From: Marinibacterium anthonyi
Lineage (GTDB): Bacteria > Pseudomonadota > Alphaproteobacteria > Rhodobacterales > Rhodobacteraceae
Direction of reading: 5' to 3'
DNA length: 64,000 nt
Assembly (NCBI GenBank): GCA_003217735.2
Contig: CP031585.1
Span: 2,529,501-2,593,500 of the forward strand
This document shows, piece by piece, positions 53,474-62,653 of the stretch. Every line of letters begins with the position of its first letter. Position 1 is the stretch's first letter. Made by a program: the position numbers and the translations under genes. The notes below the pieces were generated by a model. The model was not told the DNA's origin. It made no database searches and was given only the letters and a program-made list of their open reading frames with translations.

Positions 53474-54382
53474 ATGGACCCGCGAAAGTTCTCTGACCTC
53501 GTCATCTTCCACCGGGTTTCGGCAGAGCGCAGCTTCACCGCCGCGGCGCGCAGCCTGGGCGTGACCCAATCCGCCGTCAGCCAGACGGTCAAGCGGCTCG
53601 AGGCCGATCTGGGACTTAGGTTGCTGTCACGCTCGACACGCAGCCTTGCCCCGACCGCGGCGGGCGAGCGGCTTCTGGCCACACTCGCGCCGGTCATCGC
53701 GGAGATCGATGCAGAAATCGAAGATCTGGAACAACTGCGTGAGGAGCCGGGCGGACGCCTGCGGGTGACCTGCGGCAAACACGCCGCAGATACGCTCGTG
53801 TGGCCGGCCTTCTCGCGGCTGATCGCTGCCCATCCCGAAATTGAGGGCGAACTAAGCGTGGAGAACCGCTATGTCGACGTCGTTGCCGAACGGTTCGATG
53901 TCGGGATACGGCTGCGCGATGATCTGGAGATGGACATGGTCTCCGTGCCAGTGGGACCACCCTTGAGAGTCGCCGTGGTGGGGGCACCGTGGTACCTCGA
54001 CAGCTGCGACCCACCGGTCACGCCGCGTGACTTGTCTACCCATCGCTGCATCGGCTTCAGGAACGCGGGTGGCAACCTGTCGCCTTGGTCGTTCGAGAAA
54101 GACGGACTTGCGGAGACGGTAAAGGTGTCGCCGTCCCTCATCGTCAATGACGGCGACGCGCTCATAGGGGCAGCTTGCGCGGGAATGGGCTTGGCCTACA
54201 TGCTCGAAGACCTCGCCGCGCCCGCCCTGAACGACGGGAAGGTCGTCCAGGTCCTCAATGATTGGTGTCCGCCATTTCCGGGCTATCACGCCTTCTATTC
54301 GAGCCGGCGTCATCCGACCCGTGCTTTCACCCTCTTTCTGGAGACTTTGCGGCAGGAGACCAGCCCTAGGACCGGCAAGTAG
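53474..54382 (+). CDS. LysR-family transcriptional regulator (divergent from SDR)
   Basis: This 302-residue regulator has an N-terminal winged helix (FSDLVIFHRVSAERSFTAAA, RSLGVTQSAVSQTVKRLEAD) and a periplasmic-binding-like effector domain (LRVTCGKHAADTLVWPAFSR). It likely binds in the 98-bp divergent region and controls the SDR gene and itself. The effector is unknown. ATG is used at 53474 (MDPRKFSDLV) without an obvious Shine-Dalgarno sequence. Confidence 0.9.
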   Translation: MDPRKFSDLVIFHRVSAERSFTAAARSLGVTQSAVSQTVKRLEADLGLRLLSRSTRSLAPTAAGERLLATLAPVIAEIDAEIEDLEQLREEPGGRLRVTCGKHAADTLVWPAFSRLIAAHPEIEGELSVENRYVDVVAERFDVGIRLRDDLEMDMVSVPVGPPLRVAVVGAPWYLDSCDPPVTPRDLSTHRCIGFRNAGGNLSPWSFEKDGLAETVKVSPSLIVNDGDALIGAACAGMGLAYMLEDLAAPALNDGKVVQVLNDWCPPFPGYHAFYSSRRHPTRAFTLFLETLRQETSPRTGK

Positions 54383-54574
54383 CGCAACTGCCTCCTACCC
54401 GCCGTTTGTCGCAGAGTGAATGAGTGGCCCGTGTCGGACAGAAAATCCTCACCAGAACTGTATGGTTATGAGCGTCGTTTGCCCCGGTGGCAGAAACGCC
54501 TGAGTTTTGGGACATTGAACGTTGCGGAAAATGTCCGGAAGGAGCCCGAAGAGGCCATTGCCGTTACGCTGTGG
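54383..54574. other. gap between two convergent LysR genes
   Basis: I see no gene here; an open frame beginning at 54416 gives a low-complexity, unsupported peptide. The region lies downstream of both LysR genes. Confidence 0.45.
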
Positions 54575-55474
54575 TTACCACCTATGCAGGCACAGATACT
54601 CTACGAAAGCGCGTAAAGGCGCGGGCACATGTTCGCGTCCATGATAGAACAGCAATGGCCCGTCGAAGCTCTGCCACCAAGGCTCCAAGACCGGCACCAG
54701 AACGCCGCTGTCAATCTGCGGCTGCAGCCATTCCTCGTAGAGATGAACAATGCCGCACCCATCGACCGCCATCGAAACCGCCAGATCGACTGCGGTGACA
54801 TCGACTGTCGCAGGACCTTGCACCTCCACGCGGACGATCTCGCCCTCTTTCTCGAATTCCCAAGGCATCGGATGACCGCCCCCGACGAATGCCGGTAGGC
54901 AGGCATGCCGATCAAGATCCTGCGGATGAAGGGGATACCCGTGCCTTGTCAGGTAGGCGGGCGAGACAGCGGTGGCAAATCTCTGGCGCGACGGCCCGAT
55001 GGGCGTAAGCACCATGTTCTTCGTCACCTTATCGTCATAGCGGATACCGGCATCGCATCCCGCAACCAGGATATCGACGATTCCATGCTCCGCGATGATC
55101 TCTACCCGGACATCCGGATAGGCCTTTGAAAACCCGGGCAAGAGGCGTGGCAGCACAAGGCGCGCAACGCCCAAAGGCACATTCAGCCGGAGCGTGCCGC
55201 TCGGCGTGCCCCGATATTCATTGGCACTCTCCAGCGCCGCCTCCATCTCCAACATCGCGCCCTGAAGGCGGTGCAGCAGATGCGCCCCGGCCTCTGTTGT
55301 GGTGACGCTGCGGGTCGTACGGTTCAACAGCCGGACCCCGAGCTGATCTTCAAGACGCCTCACCGCGCCACTCAGGCTGGACGCGCTCATATCGGATATC
55401 TTGGCCGCTTCGCGGAAGCCACCGGCTGTGGCGACCGCAATGAAGGCGCGGGCCGCGGAGAAGTCACCCTTCAT
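54575..55474 (-). CDS. LysR-family transcriptional regulator
   Basis: This 299-residue regulator has a helix-turn-helix at about 8-65 (ARAFIAVATAGGFREAAKIS, SLSGAVRRLEDQLGVRLLNR) and an effector-binding domain with LRLNVPLGVARLVLPRLLPG. It is divergent from the SDR gene at 55563, with 88 bp between. An inverted repeat CAGAAT/ATTCTG in that gap is a candidate operator. ATG at 55474 has no strong binding site, so the mRNA may be nearly leaderless. Confidence 0.9.
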   Translation of the reverse strand: MKGDFSAARAFIAVATAGGFREAAKISDMSASSLSGAVRRLEDQLGVRLLNRTTRSVTTTEAGAHLLHRLQGAMLEMEAALESANEYRGTPSGTLRLNVPLGVARLVLPRLLPGFSKAYPDVRVEIIAEHGIVDILVAGCDAGIRYDDKVTKNMVLTPIGPSRQRFATAVSPAYLTRHGYPLHPQDLDRHACLPAFVGGGHPMPWEFEKEGEIVRVEVQGPATVDVTAVDLAVSMAVDGCGIVHLYEEWLQPQIDSGVLVPVLEPWWQSFDGPLLFYHGREHVPAPLRAFVEYLCLHRW

Positions 55475-55490
55475 TGTGCAAATTTCCGTA

Positions 55491-55521
55491 CAGAATGTAG
55501 ATTCATAACCATCTTATTCTG
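55491..55521. promoter_or_regulatory. candidate LysR operator (inverted repeat)
   Basis: CAGAAT (55491-55496) and ATTCTG (55516-55521) are inverted with 19 bases between, centred in the 88-bp divergent region between the LysR and SDR starts. Confidence 0.4.
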
Positions 55522-55562
55522 AACGAATGCCTTGTCTATGTCTTCCCCACAAGGAGAATATC

Positions 55563-56324
55563 ATGACAAGCACAGCATCTATCGCAATCATCACCGGTGG
55601 CAGCAGAGGCATGGGCCGGGATACCGCCCTCCGGTTGGCTCAACGTGGCGTATCTTCCATCATCACCTATCACTCCCGGCAGGATGAGGCCGACAAGGTG
55701 GTTTCGGACATCCAGAAGATCGGGGCGCAGGCTGCCGCGCTTCAGCTTGATGTCGGCAAGGCGTCCAGCTTCCCGAACTTCGCTGACAGCGTTCGCACCA
55801 CCCTCGCACAAATGAGAGCCGACCGCTTCGACTATCTGGTGAACAATGCGGGGATCTCCTCCACGGCGACCCTCTCAGACGGAACCGAAGCAGAAATAAA
55901 CGCGCAATTCGCGGTGCATTTCAAGGGACCATTCCTGCTGACCCAAGCGCTTCTGCCGCTGATGAATGACGGGGGGCGTATCGTGAATATCTCGTCGGGG
56001 CTGACGCGCTTCGCATTCCCGGGCCGGGCGATCTACGGGCCGATGAAGGCGGCGGTAGAAACCCTGACACGTTACATGGCGCTGGAGCTTGGTCCGCGCG
56101 GTATCGCCGTCAACGTGGTCGCGCCCGGAGCGATCGCAACCGACTTCAGCGGCGGTGTCGCCCGCGACAACCCCGAGGTCAACAAGGCGCTGGCATCCCG
56201 CACCGCACTCGGTCGCGTCGGCGGCCCCGAAGACGTTGGCCCGGTGATCGCCAGCCTCCTCACGGGTGCGTTCGGTTGGGTCAATGGACAGCGGATCGAG
56301 GTCACCGGCGGCATGAATCTCTGA
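55563..56324 (+). CDS. short-chain dehydrogenase/reductase (SDR)
   Basis: This 253-residue classical SDR has ITGGSRGMGRDTA, NNAGIS, VNISSGL and YGPMK (catalytic Tyr and Lys), with a C-terminal GWVNGQRIEVTGGMNL typical of 3-oxoacyl-reductase-like enzymes. AAGGAG precedes the ATG at 55563. It is controlled most likely by the divergent LysR gene at 54575. The substrate is not predictable. Confidence 0.9.
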   Translation: MTSTASIAIITGGSRGMGRDTALRLAQRGVSSIITYHSRQDEADKVVSDIQKIGAQAAALQLDVGKASSFPNFADSVRTTLAQMRADRFDYLVNNAGISSTATLSDGTEAEINAQFAVHFKGPFLLTQALLPLMNDGGRIVNISSGLTRFAFPGRAIYGPMKAAVETLTRYMALELGPRGIAVNVVAPGAIATDFSGGVARDNPEVNKALASRTALGRVGGPEDVGPVIASLLTGAFGWVNGQRIEVTGGMNL

Positions 56325-56504
56325 CGATCACTCGTGGTGCATGAGCCTTTCTCGATGGCCCTTTCCTCGTCAGTGGCCATTGAGGATGAGGGCTCTATCG
56401 GCGGCAGGGAAAGCCACACTGGGCACGGTTTCCTGCTGCCGCGAACGTCCAGAAAGCCCCCACTGCGGACCTCCCGTTCACTTTGCCTCTCGTCCGAAGG
56501 CGAG

Positions 56505-57017
56505 AAATTTGCTGTCGTTTTGGTCTGCGCCATGGTGGTGGGAGGCGCGACCGTTCCAAGTCAAACGGGAGACACCACCACGATCGTTGTCGGATTCCTT
56601 ACATCTTTCGCGGCCATTGCGGGCTTGGGCTGATTGGTGTTCAACCTCGCGGTTTTCGCCCTGCCGTTCCTCGTCGGACTTCATACCGGCATTTGGGCCT
56701 ATGGCACCGGCGCAGGCTGGTTCGGTGCAATCCTCGTCGGCGGCTTCGCCGCAGGGTTGACGCTTGCCATCGGTCAGGCGCTGATCATGATCGAGCGCCC
56801 GCTCTGGGCGCGGTTTGTCATCGCACTGATCTTTGTAGTACCCACAGTCTTGGCTGGGTTCTACGCGACCCTCGGGACCACCAGGACCATGATGCCCTCG
56901 GAGACATGGCAGATGATCTTCGCCGTCATCGGCGCTGGCGCCGTTGGCGTTTCCGCCTTCCTCCGCATTGCCGGCATGGCCGCCGACTCTTCGGACGGAT
57001 CCGCCGTCGGCGCCTGA
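56505..57017 (+). pseudogene. small membrane-protein gene with an in-frame TGA
   Basis: One frame encodes FAVVLVCAMVVGG...TTTIVVGFLTSFAAIAGLG, then TGA at 56631-56633, then without a frame change LVFNLAVFALPFLVGLHTGI and three further hydrophobic helices to 57017. TGA standing where TGG (Trp) would fit suggests a nonsense mutation in a protein with about five membrane segments. The original start is unclear (ATG 56532 is one option). A second product from TTG 56634 (127 residues) could still be made. Confidence 0.55.
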
Positions 57018-57574
57018 AACTGCAGGCGATCCGATGAGGCGGGGCCTGATCAGTGCTGGACTGTCATCCTAATCGTCAGATTGCCGGTATGGGGCGATGC
57101 GCGGATCGGCATGTGGCCCGCGGCGCGACCCGTGGCTGCGCGGTGGGAATGGCGGACCGTTTGAGCGGCAAGTCGCACCTGTGATTGTGGGGGGCAGGTC
57201 GGGCGGGGCGCCTGGCGAGTGATGCGCATGGCCTGTCGCGGGTGAGCAAACCCACCGGTGGGAAGGCCGATCAGGCTGATGAGCATCCGCGTTTGCCATC
57301 GTCTCCGTTCCTTGCCCGTCCCATGTCCGCTCCATACGGCCCTTTCAATGGCCTGATCTGGCCGAAGACCGGCTGTGCCTCGACCGGCTTGGCGCAACAG
57401 CGCCGCCATAACTTTCTTCCCCTGGGCTGCGCCCATTCCGCGCGAAACAAGAAAGTTCTGCCTTTGCTGTCCAGCCCCCGGCAAAGCGGGGGTGCACCGC
57501 CGGTCGTCTCCGGCCTGTCGATCGCCATCGGGCCGCAATGGTGCGGACCCGGAAACGGAAAACGGAGACTTAAA
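57018..57574 (+). other. structured leader region of DUF736 copy 1
   Basis: The leader has a hairpin CCCCCG-GCAAAG-CGGGGG near 57474-57491 and another GGGCCGCA-ATGG-TGCGGACCC near 57531-57551, just before the DUF736 start. In the second copy the first hairpin becomes CCCCCGGC-AC-GCCGGGGG. The change keeps and lengthens pairing, which argues for a functional RNA. Confidence 0.55.
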
Positions 57575-57898
57575 ATGGCAACCATCGGCACCTTCAAGAA
57601 AACCGGCAACGAATTCACCGGCGAAATCGTCACCCTCAGCGTCCAGGTCCAGGGCGTGCGCATCGTTCCCGACACCCGCGCCACCGGCGAGAACGCCCCC
57701 AGCCACCGGGTCCTGGTCGGCCGCGCCGAGATCGGCGCCGCCTGGTCCAAGCGCTCTGGCGAGGGCCGCGACTATCTGGGCCTCAAGCTCGACGATCCGA
57801 GCTTCACCGCCCCGATCTACGCCAACCTCTTCGACGACGAGGACGGCGAGAGCTACGCTCTGATCTGGTCCCGCCCCAACGGTCGCCGCGGCGAATAA
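57072..57898 (+). repeat. 827-bp direct repeat, left copy
   Basis: This copy aligns with 62727-63553 with no net insertion or deletion. Divergence is moderate in the first 250 bp and low across the DUF736 gene. Each copy has a non-coding leader with hairpins and one DUF736 gene. The two copies bound a 4.8-kb cassette. Confidence 0.88.
57575..57898 (+). CDS. DUF736 family protein, copy 1
   Basis: This 107-residue protein begins MATIGTFKKTGNEFTGEIVT, ends IWSRPNGRRGE, and contains APSHRVLVGRAEIGAAWSKR and YLGLKLDDPSFTAPIYANLF. The family is widespread on alphaproteobacterial plasmids and ICEs; its role is unknown. ATG at 57575 follows GGAGACTTAAA. An upstream in-frame extension (from 57185) is judged non-coding because the region forms conserved hairpins. 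A terminator-like hairpin follows. Confidence 0.9.
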   Translation: MATIGTFKKTGNEFTGEIVTLSVQVQGVRIVPDTRATGENAPSHRVLVGRAEIGAAWSKRSGEGRDYLGLKLDDPSFTAPIYANLFDDEDGESYALIWSRPNGRRGE

Positions 57899-57908
57899 CG
57901 CCGTCGCA

Positions 57909-57934
57909 AGGCCCCGGTCGAAAGGCCGGGGCCT
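57909..57934 (+). terminator. hairpin after DUF736 copy 1
   Basis: AGGCCCCGG (57909-57917) pairs perfectly with CCGGGGCCT (57926-57934) directly after the stop. There is no T-run, so it may be a Rho-assisted terminator or an RNA-stabilising end. Confidence 0.6.
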
Positions 57935-58083
57935 CACTCTTCACGCATATGGCCGAAACGCGCTACGACTTCCTGTGCAGCCGCTCAAATCGTCAGCACC
58001 AGAACAAGGCCTTGCAAACTCCGAGAGACGCATCTTGCACAGCCGACGAGATCTACATTGCGCCCATGTTGGCCATGTCTCAT

Positions 58084-58737
58084 TCAAGTCCTGCTTGCGT
58101 GCAGCCCTACAAGTCGCGACAGCAACATCACGGTGTAGAGCGTACCGCCAATGGCTTCGAATGCGACGAAAGACTGGGCGTAGAAGCCGACCGGCGTGAT
58201 GTCGCCATAGCCCAGCGTCGTCAGTGTGACGTAGCTGAAGTACACCATCTGCTGCCAGTCGATCGCGGCACCGGAACTCGCCACGAAAGACCCCGGCACG
58301 CCCCATTCGATGAAGGCGAGTACGGCGGCAAAGCCCGATCCGATCACGAGGTAGAGCGAGGTCGCGGAGATCAGTACGTCGGTCATCACGGTTTTGGCTC
58401 CGAAGGTGTAACGCGCCAACACGACGACCATGCCGAGGTGATAGGCAATGGAGGTCAGGTAAACGGCCAGCGCCGCCCCGTTCGAAGGGGCATAGGAGTT
58501 CAGGAGGCCCGCGATGAGCACGGCGAGCCCTGCGCCTGCAACGAAGGCACGTAAGGGGCGGTGCTCGGTGAGCGCCCATGTCGCCACCACGAAGATCGCG
58601 CCGTAGAAGCCGTAGAACAGGGCAGGCCATAGCCCACCCGCCGCCGACAGCGGATAGGTCAGATTGTGGATCAGGATTGCCACCAGGAAAGCGGCATTGG
58701 CGGCAACCTGATTGCGGGCCGTGGGCAGGGACAGCAT
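58084..58737 (-). CDS. ion channel protein (K+ channel type)
   Basis: This 217-residue membrane protein has about six helices. The last third has a pore region YVTLTTLGYGDITP (selectivity filter TTLGYGD, 173-179) followed by a final helix, as in bacterial potassium channels. There is no cytoplasmic RCK or cyclic-nucleotide domain. It starts two bases after the end of the ltrA-like gene and is the last gene of a leftward operon. Confidence 0.85.
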   Translation of the reverse strand: MLSLPTARNQVAANAAFLVAILIHNLTYPLSAAGGLWPALFYGFYGAIFVVATWALTEHRPLRAFVAGAGLAVLIAGLLNSYAPSNGAALAVYLTSIAYHLGMVVVLARYTFGAKTVMTDVLISATSLYLVIGSGFAAVLAFIEWGVPGSFVASSGAAIDWQQMVYFSYVTLTTLGYGDITPVGFYAQSFVAFEAIGGTLYTVMLLSRLVGLHASRT

Positions 58738-58738
58738 C

Positions 58739-59911
58739 TCAGGCAGCCTTCCGGTGGCTGAGTGCCGCCATGGCCATCATGATCAACAGGACGCCCGCGC
58801 CGAGCCACAATCCGCTCAAATGCAAGCTCAGTGCCAGTCCCCCCCAGACCGCAAGGGCCGCTACGGCCAGAAGGTAGGAAGCGCGCAAGCGTTCTGCTGT
58901 GACACGGTGAAAGATCGTGCAGCCAAGGAGGAAGAGCGATGGCCCGGCGAAGGCGATGATCGCGGTCTCGCCATGGATCGCGTCATGGGGATGGGCCACG
59001 ATCATCTCGATAGCGACGGCCGTCACGATGGCGCCGCAGACCGCGACCCCATGCGCGTAGGCCAGACCTGCACGGGCGAGACGGGTGTGATCGGTCTCAT
59101 GTTCGAACCGATGCTCGCCCGGCTCGGAAAGATCGACGAAGTAAATCCACCACAATGTCACGATCAGCAGGAAGCCGATCAGCGCGGCGAATCCGGTATC
59201 GAGATGGATCTCATGACTGACCAGATAGCCGCCCAGAAGCAGGATGGATTCCCCAAGCGCGATAATAAAGATCAACTGATTACGCTCGAAGAGATGCAAC
59301 CCCTTCAGCGTCCAACTCGACATCGGGGTTGCCCCCTTGCCGGGCAGCCAGAAGCCGAAATAGGGCGCGGCATAGTCGATCAGCACGGCGACGATCCAAA
59401 GTTCCAGACGCGCGGGCGCGATGAAGGCCCCCAAGATCCAGAAGAGGCCGGAGATCGCGCTCCATGCGCCAAGCTGGGCATAGTTCTGCCCCATGACCTG
59501 ACCGCGAAATACAAGAGCCATATAGCCCGCCCGGATCAGGGCCATGGCCACATAGGCAAAAGCGAACAGTTCCGCGCGTTCACTGAAAGCCTGTGGTGCG
59601 GCCACCGCCATCAGGAGCGCGCAGCCCATCAGTACGATCATCAGTCCGCGTCCGCTGGGATGGTCCGGGTTGACCCAATTCGCTGCCCAGGCGGTGTAGT
59701 TCCAGGCCCACCAGACCGCGGCAAACAGCGTCACATATTCCAGCGCCCCAAGCCAACTCGCATGTTCGAGGAGGTAATGCGATAGCTGGATGATGGTGAA
59801 GACGTAGACGAGATCGAAGAACAGCTCCATCGTCGTGACGCGGGGCGTGTCCTCTGGGCGGAGCGCCCGTAGGGCGTTCGTCGGCGCAAGGCGGTGCAAT
59901 AGGTTGGACAT
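58739..59911 (-). CDS. low temperature requirement protein A (LtrA) family
   Basis: This 390-residue integral membrane protein has about ten helices. Family motifs are the N-terminal VTTMELFFDLVYVFTIIQLS, WWAWNYTAWAANWVNP, RNQLIFIIALGESILLLGG and ALIGFLLIVTLWWIYF. The name comes from a Listeria mutant; the molecular role is not established. It is likely co-transcribed with DUF924 upstream and the channel downstream. Confidence 0.9.
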   Translation of the reverse strand: MSNLLHRLAPTNALRALRPEDTPRVTTMELFFDLVYVFTIIQLSHYLLEHASWLGALEYVTLFAAVWWAWNYTAWAANWVNPDHPSGRGLMIVLMGCALLMAVAAPQAFSERAELFAFAYVAMALIRAGYMALVFRGQVMGQNYAQLGAWSAISGLFWILGAFIAPARLELWIVAVLIDYAAPYFGFWLPGKGATPMSSWTLKGLHLFERNQLIFIIALGESILLLGGYLVSHEIHLDTGFAALIGFLLIVTLWWIYFVDLSEPGEHRFEHETDHTRLARAGLAYAHGVAVCGAIVTAVAIEMIVAHPHDAIHGETAIIAFAGPSLFLLGCTIFHRVTAERLRASYLLAVAALAVWGGLALSLHLSGLWLGAGVLLIMMAMAALSHRKAA

Positions 59912-59937
59912 GAATGCTTCCTGTTGAGTTTTCCTGA

Positions 59938-60477
59938 CTATCCCTGAAACCCGCCCGCGTTCAAATACAGGCGTTCCTCGGGTGTCAGCGCGCGTTCGAA
60001 GATCGGCTGCCTGTGGGGAAACCGGCCGAAGCGCGCAATAATGTCGCGGTGACGTCTGGCCCGGTGAAGTCCCGAGGGCAGATAGCGGCGATGCAGCGCG
60101 ACCGATTGGTCCTGATCTTCCAACGTCTCGGAATGCGCGAAGGGCAGCAGCATGAACAGGCGGAGGTCATGTGGCACTCGGTCGATAAAACCCTGCCGCC
60201 AGGCATGACGCGCCACAGACAGGGCCTTAAGATCTGCGCGATACATCTCTGTGGTGCCACGGAACGCATTGCGTGGATACTGATCGAGCAGGATCAACAG
60301 GGCCAGGCAGCCCTCCGGCGTGGTCTGCCATGATGCAAGATCGCCCGTCTTGGCCGCGTCATACAGATGCGCGAAGCGCGTGCGAAAGACGGCGTCAAAG
60401 GCAGGGGCCTGAGAGAACCAATTCTCCGTGGCGCCGCGCCACCAGTTGATCACTTCTGATATCCGGGCGTCTGTCAT
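59938..60477 (-). CDS. DUF924 family protein
   Basis: This 179-residue helical protein has hallmark segments VINWWRGATENWFSQAPAFD, CLALLILLDQYPRNAFRGT and PHDLRLFMLLPFAHSETLED, and a C-terminal GRFPHRQPIFERALTPEE. The TPR-like fold has no established function. ATG at 60477 overlaps the stop of the small membrane protein (ATGA). Longer readings upstream are spurious. Confidence 0.9.
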   Translation of the reverse strand: MTDARISEVINWWRGATENWFSQAPAFDAVFRTRFAHLYDAAKTGDLASWQTTPEGCLALLILLDQYPRNAFRGTTEMYRADLKALSVARHAWRQGFIDRVPHDLRLFMLLPFAHSETLEDQDQSVALHRRYLPSGLHRARRHRDIIARFGRFPHRQPIFERALTPEERLYLNAGGFQG

Positions 60478-60728
60478 TCCGACCGCCACGCCAGAAGCCA
60501 GGCGACAACACAAGGGACGCCGAAGACGACAAGGAAGATCGGCAACTCTTCGGTCACGGAATATCCGGCGCGGACCACGCCGATCCAGAGATTGGCTGCG
60601 GAAGCTATCACCCAGAGGATTGCATAGACAGGAAATGCCCGGCGCAGGGAAATGCCGCGCCAGAGGGCTATGACATAGGTGATTGCCAGCAAGGTAAAGC
60701 CGCCTAAGATCACGAGAACAGTGTGCAT
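60474..60728 (-). CDS. small membrane protein (84 aa)
   Basis: This hypothetical protein has about three hydrophobic segments (MHTVLVILGGFTLLAITYVI, YAILWVIASAANLWIGVV, FLVVFGVPCVVAWLLAW). ATG at 60728 has a strong AGGAG binding site. Its stop overlaps the DUF924 start, so the pair is coupled. The family was not recognised. Confidence 0.72.
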   Translation of the reverse strand: MHTVLVILGGFTLLAITYVIALWRGISLRRAFPVYAILWVIASAANLWIGVVRAGYSVTEELPIFLVVFGVPCVVAWLLAWRSE

Positions 60729-60841
60729 ATTGAAACTCCTGAGCCGGTCGGACCTTTGATTTGATGGACGGCGGAGCACCACTTGGCCCCGCCGCCCCGG
60801 GCGCTATTCGTAAACCGGAACCACTTAACCGCCCTGAGCGC

Positions 60842-61615
60842 TTACTTGGTCGTGTAGCCACCATTCACAAGGATCGTCTGGCCGGTCATCCACCATCCGC
60901 CCGAGACCATGAACGTGATCCACGGGACGATATCCTCGATGTCGGTCAGGCCGGTTTTCGAGAAGGGCGAGAGCGCGGCGGCGGTCTTGTGATATTCGAT
61001 CGCCTCCTTTTCCTCCGCCGGATAGAAGAACGGAGTGTCCATCGGCCCCGGTCCGATTGCGGTCACCGAGATGCCGCGGCCGCCCAGTTCCTTCGACGCA
61101 GCGCGGGTAAAATGCTCGACCGGTGCCTTCAACCCCTCATAGGCCGCGTAGAAGGGGGTATAGGCCCCCAAAAGCGAGGTCACGATGGTGCAAATTTTTC
61201 CATTGTCATTGACGTGCTTGCCAGCCTCTTTCAGGAAGAAGAAAGCAGATTTGACGTTGACCGCGCAGGACTGGTCGAAAATCTCTTCGGTTACCTCGGC
61301 CATCGGCTTCTTCACCACCATACCGACGGTGTTGATCGCAATGTCGGGGCGACCGACGGCAGCGACCGTATCCGCGAACAGCTTTTCCATCGCCGCCGCC
61401 GAGGTCAGGTCCGCTTGAAAGGCCACCGCTTCGGCGCCTGCAGCTTTGATCGCCGCGACGGTGTCTTCGGCAGCCGCCTTGGTGGCGTCGCTGTTGTAGT
61501 GGATCGCGACAGCTTTCGCACCGGAGTTCGCGAACTCACGCGCCAGCAACCCGCCCAGGTTCTTCGCGCCGCCGGCGATCAGAACTACTTTTCCTTCAAT
61601 GCTGTTTCTCGACAT
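60842..61615 (-). CDS. short-chain dehydrogenase/reductase (SDR)
   Basis: This 257-residue SDR has LIAGGAKNLGGLLA as a cofactor loop, NTVGMVVKK in place of the usual NNAG, and the catalytic YEGLK. The C-terminus is TGQTILVNGGYTTK. The first gene of the leftward set, it is divergent from the LysR gene at 61742 with 126 bp between. It ends about 110 bp before the small membrane protein, so the downstream genes may share its transcript. Confidence 0.9.
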   Translation of the reverse strand: MSRNSIEGKVVLIAGGAKNLGGLLAREFANSGAKAVAIHYNSDATKAAAEDTVAAIKAAGAEAVAFQADLTSAAAMEKLFADTVAAVGRPDIAINTVGMVVKKPMAEVTEEIFDQSCAVNVKSAFFFLKEAGKHVNDNGKICTIVTSLLGAYTPFYAAYEGLKAPVEHFTRAASKELGGRGISVTAIGPGPMDTPFFYPAEEKEAIEYHKTAAALSPFSKTGLTDIEDIVPWITFMVSGGWWMTGQTILVNGGYTTK

Positions 61616-61741
61616 CCGATTGTCCTTTCCACGTTGCGTGCGTCGTTCGGAGCGACGCCTTGCATGGAATATGGTCTGTCATGTCATTCAGATAATCAGG
61701 CCATTCTTGACATCATCCGCCAGAAATGACGAACAATAGGT

Positions 61742-62653
61742 ATGGATCGAATTCAACAGATGCAGGTGTTCGTACAGGTCGTGGAAAGCGGGAACTTCAC
61801 CCGCGCAGCGGAGGCCCTTGGGCTCCCGCGCTCAACCGTGTCCAGCACGGTGCAGGCGTTGGAGGACAGGCTCGGCGTACAGCTTCTGCAGCGCACGACC
61901 CGCGTGGTGCGCCCGACGCAGGAGGGGGTGCAATTTGCTGACACCGCCCGTGATCTGGTCGACGCGTTCGCACAGGCCGAAGGACAGTTCCGACTGCGGC
62001 ACGATGACATTTCGGGGCGCCTGCGGGTTGATATGCCCAGCCGGATCGCGCGTCGTCTGATCATCCCGCATTTGCACGAATTCCGTGCCCGTTATCCGGC
62101 GGTGACGCTGGAGATCAGTGCCACCGACCGGATGATCGATCTGGTGTCCGAGGGGATCGACGCGGTGGTACGTTTGGCCGTTTTGGAAGACAGTGAACTG
62201 ATCTGCCGCCGGATCGGTGATGTGCCGATGCTGACCTGTGCCGGGGCGGGGTATCTGGCGCAATATGGTACGCCGCTGACCCCTGCCGATCTCGCGGATC
62301 ATCACCTTGTCAATTACGCCCTGCGCATGCCCGCGCTCTCATCCAAATGGGAAGGTCTTGAGGGCGGACGTGAGATCACCGTCGCCATGCAAAGCCACCT
62401 TTGCGTCGACAATGCGGAAAGCTATGTAGCCGGTGCGCTCCACGGGCACGGGCTGATCCAGGTTCCCGTCTATGACGTCGCCGATGACATCGCGGCGGGT
62501 CGACTGGTCGAGGTGTTGGGCGAGTTTCGGCCCTCTCCTGTGCCGATTTCGATCCTCTTTGCGCGCCGGCGTCATCTCGCCCCTCGGCTCAGAGCATTCA
62601 TGGATTGGCTGGAGGAGGTGTTGCGGCGTGAGGGTGTCACTGCTGCACCCTAG
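61742..62653 (+). CDS. LysR-family transcriptional regulator (divergent from SDR)
   Basis: This 303-residue regulator has the helix-turn-helix MQVFVQVVESGNFTRAAEAL, RSTVSSTVQALEDRLGVQLL and an effector domain with LRVDMPSRIARRLIIPHLHE, similar in type to many aldehyde- or quinone-responsive LysR proteins. It probably controls the divergent SDR operon. ATG at 61742 is preceded by AATAGGT, a weak binding site. Confidence 0.9.
   Translation: MDRIQQMQVFVQVVESGNFTRAAEALGLPRSTVSSTVQALEDRLGVQLLQRTTRVVRPTQEGVQFADTARDLVDAFAQAEGQFRLRHDDISGRLRVDMPSRIARRLIIPHLHEFRARYPAVTLEISATDRMIDLVSEGIDAVVRLAVLEDSELICRRIGDVPMLTCAGAGYLAQYGTPLTPADLADHHLVNYALRMPALSSKWEGLEGGREITVAMQSHLCVDNAESYVAGALHGHGLIQVPVYDVADDIAAGRLVEVLGEFRPSPVPISILFARRRHLAPRLRAFMDWLEEVLRREGVTAAP

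Noticed and set aside
54416-54616. 66-residue forward frame between the LysR genes
   Set aside because: No ribosome binding site and no protein-like pattern; it overlaps the end of the convergent LysR gene.
57185-57574. N-terminal extension of the DUF736 protein
   Set aside because: The region is a structured leader shared by both copies, with an excellent ribosome binding site right before the short start.
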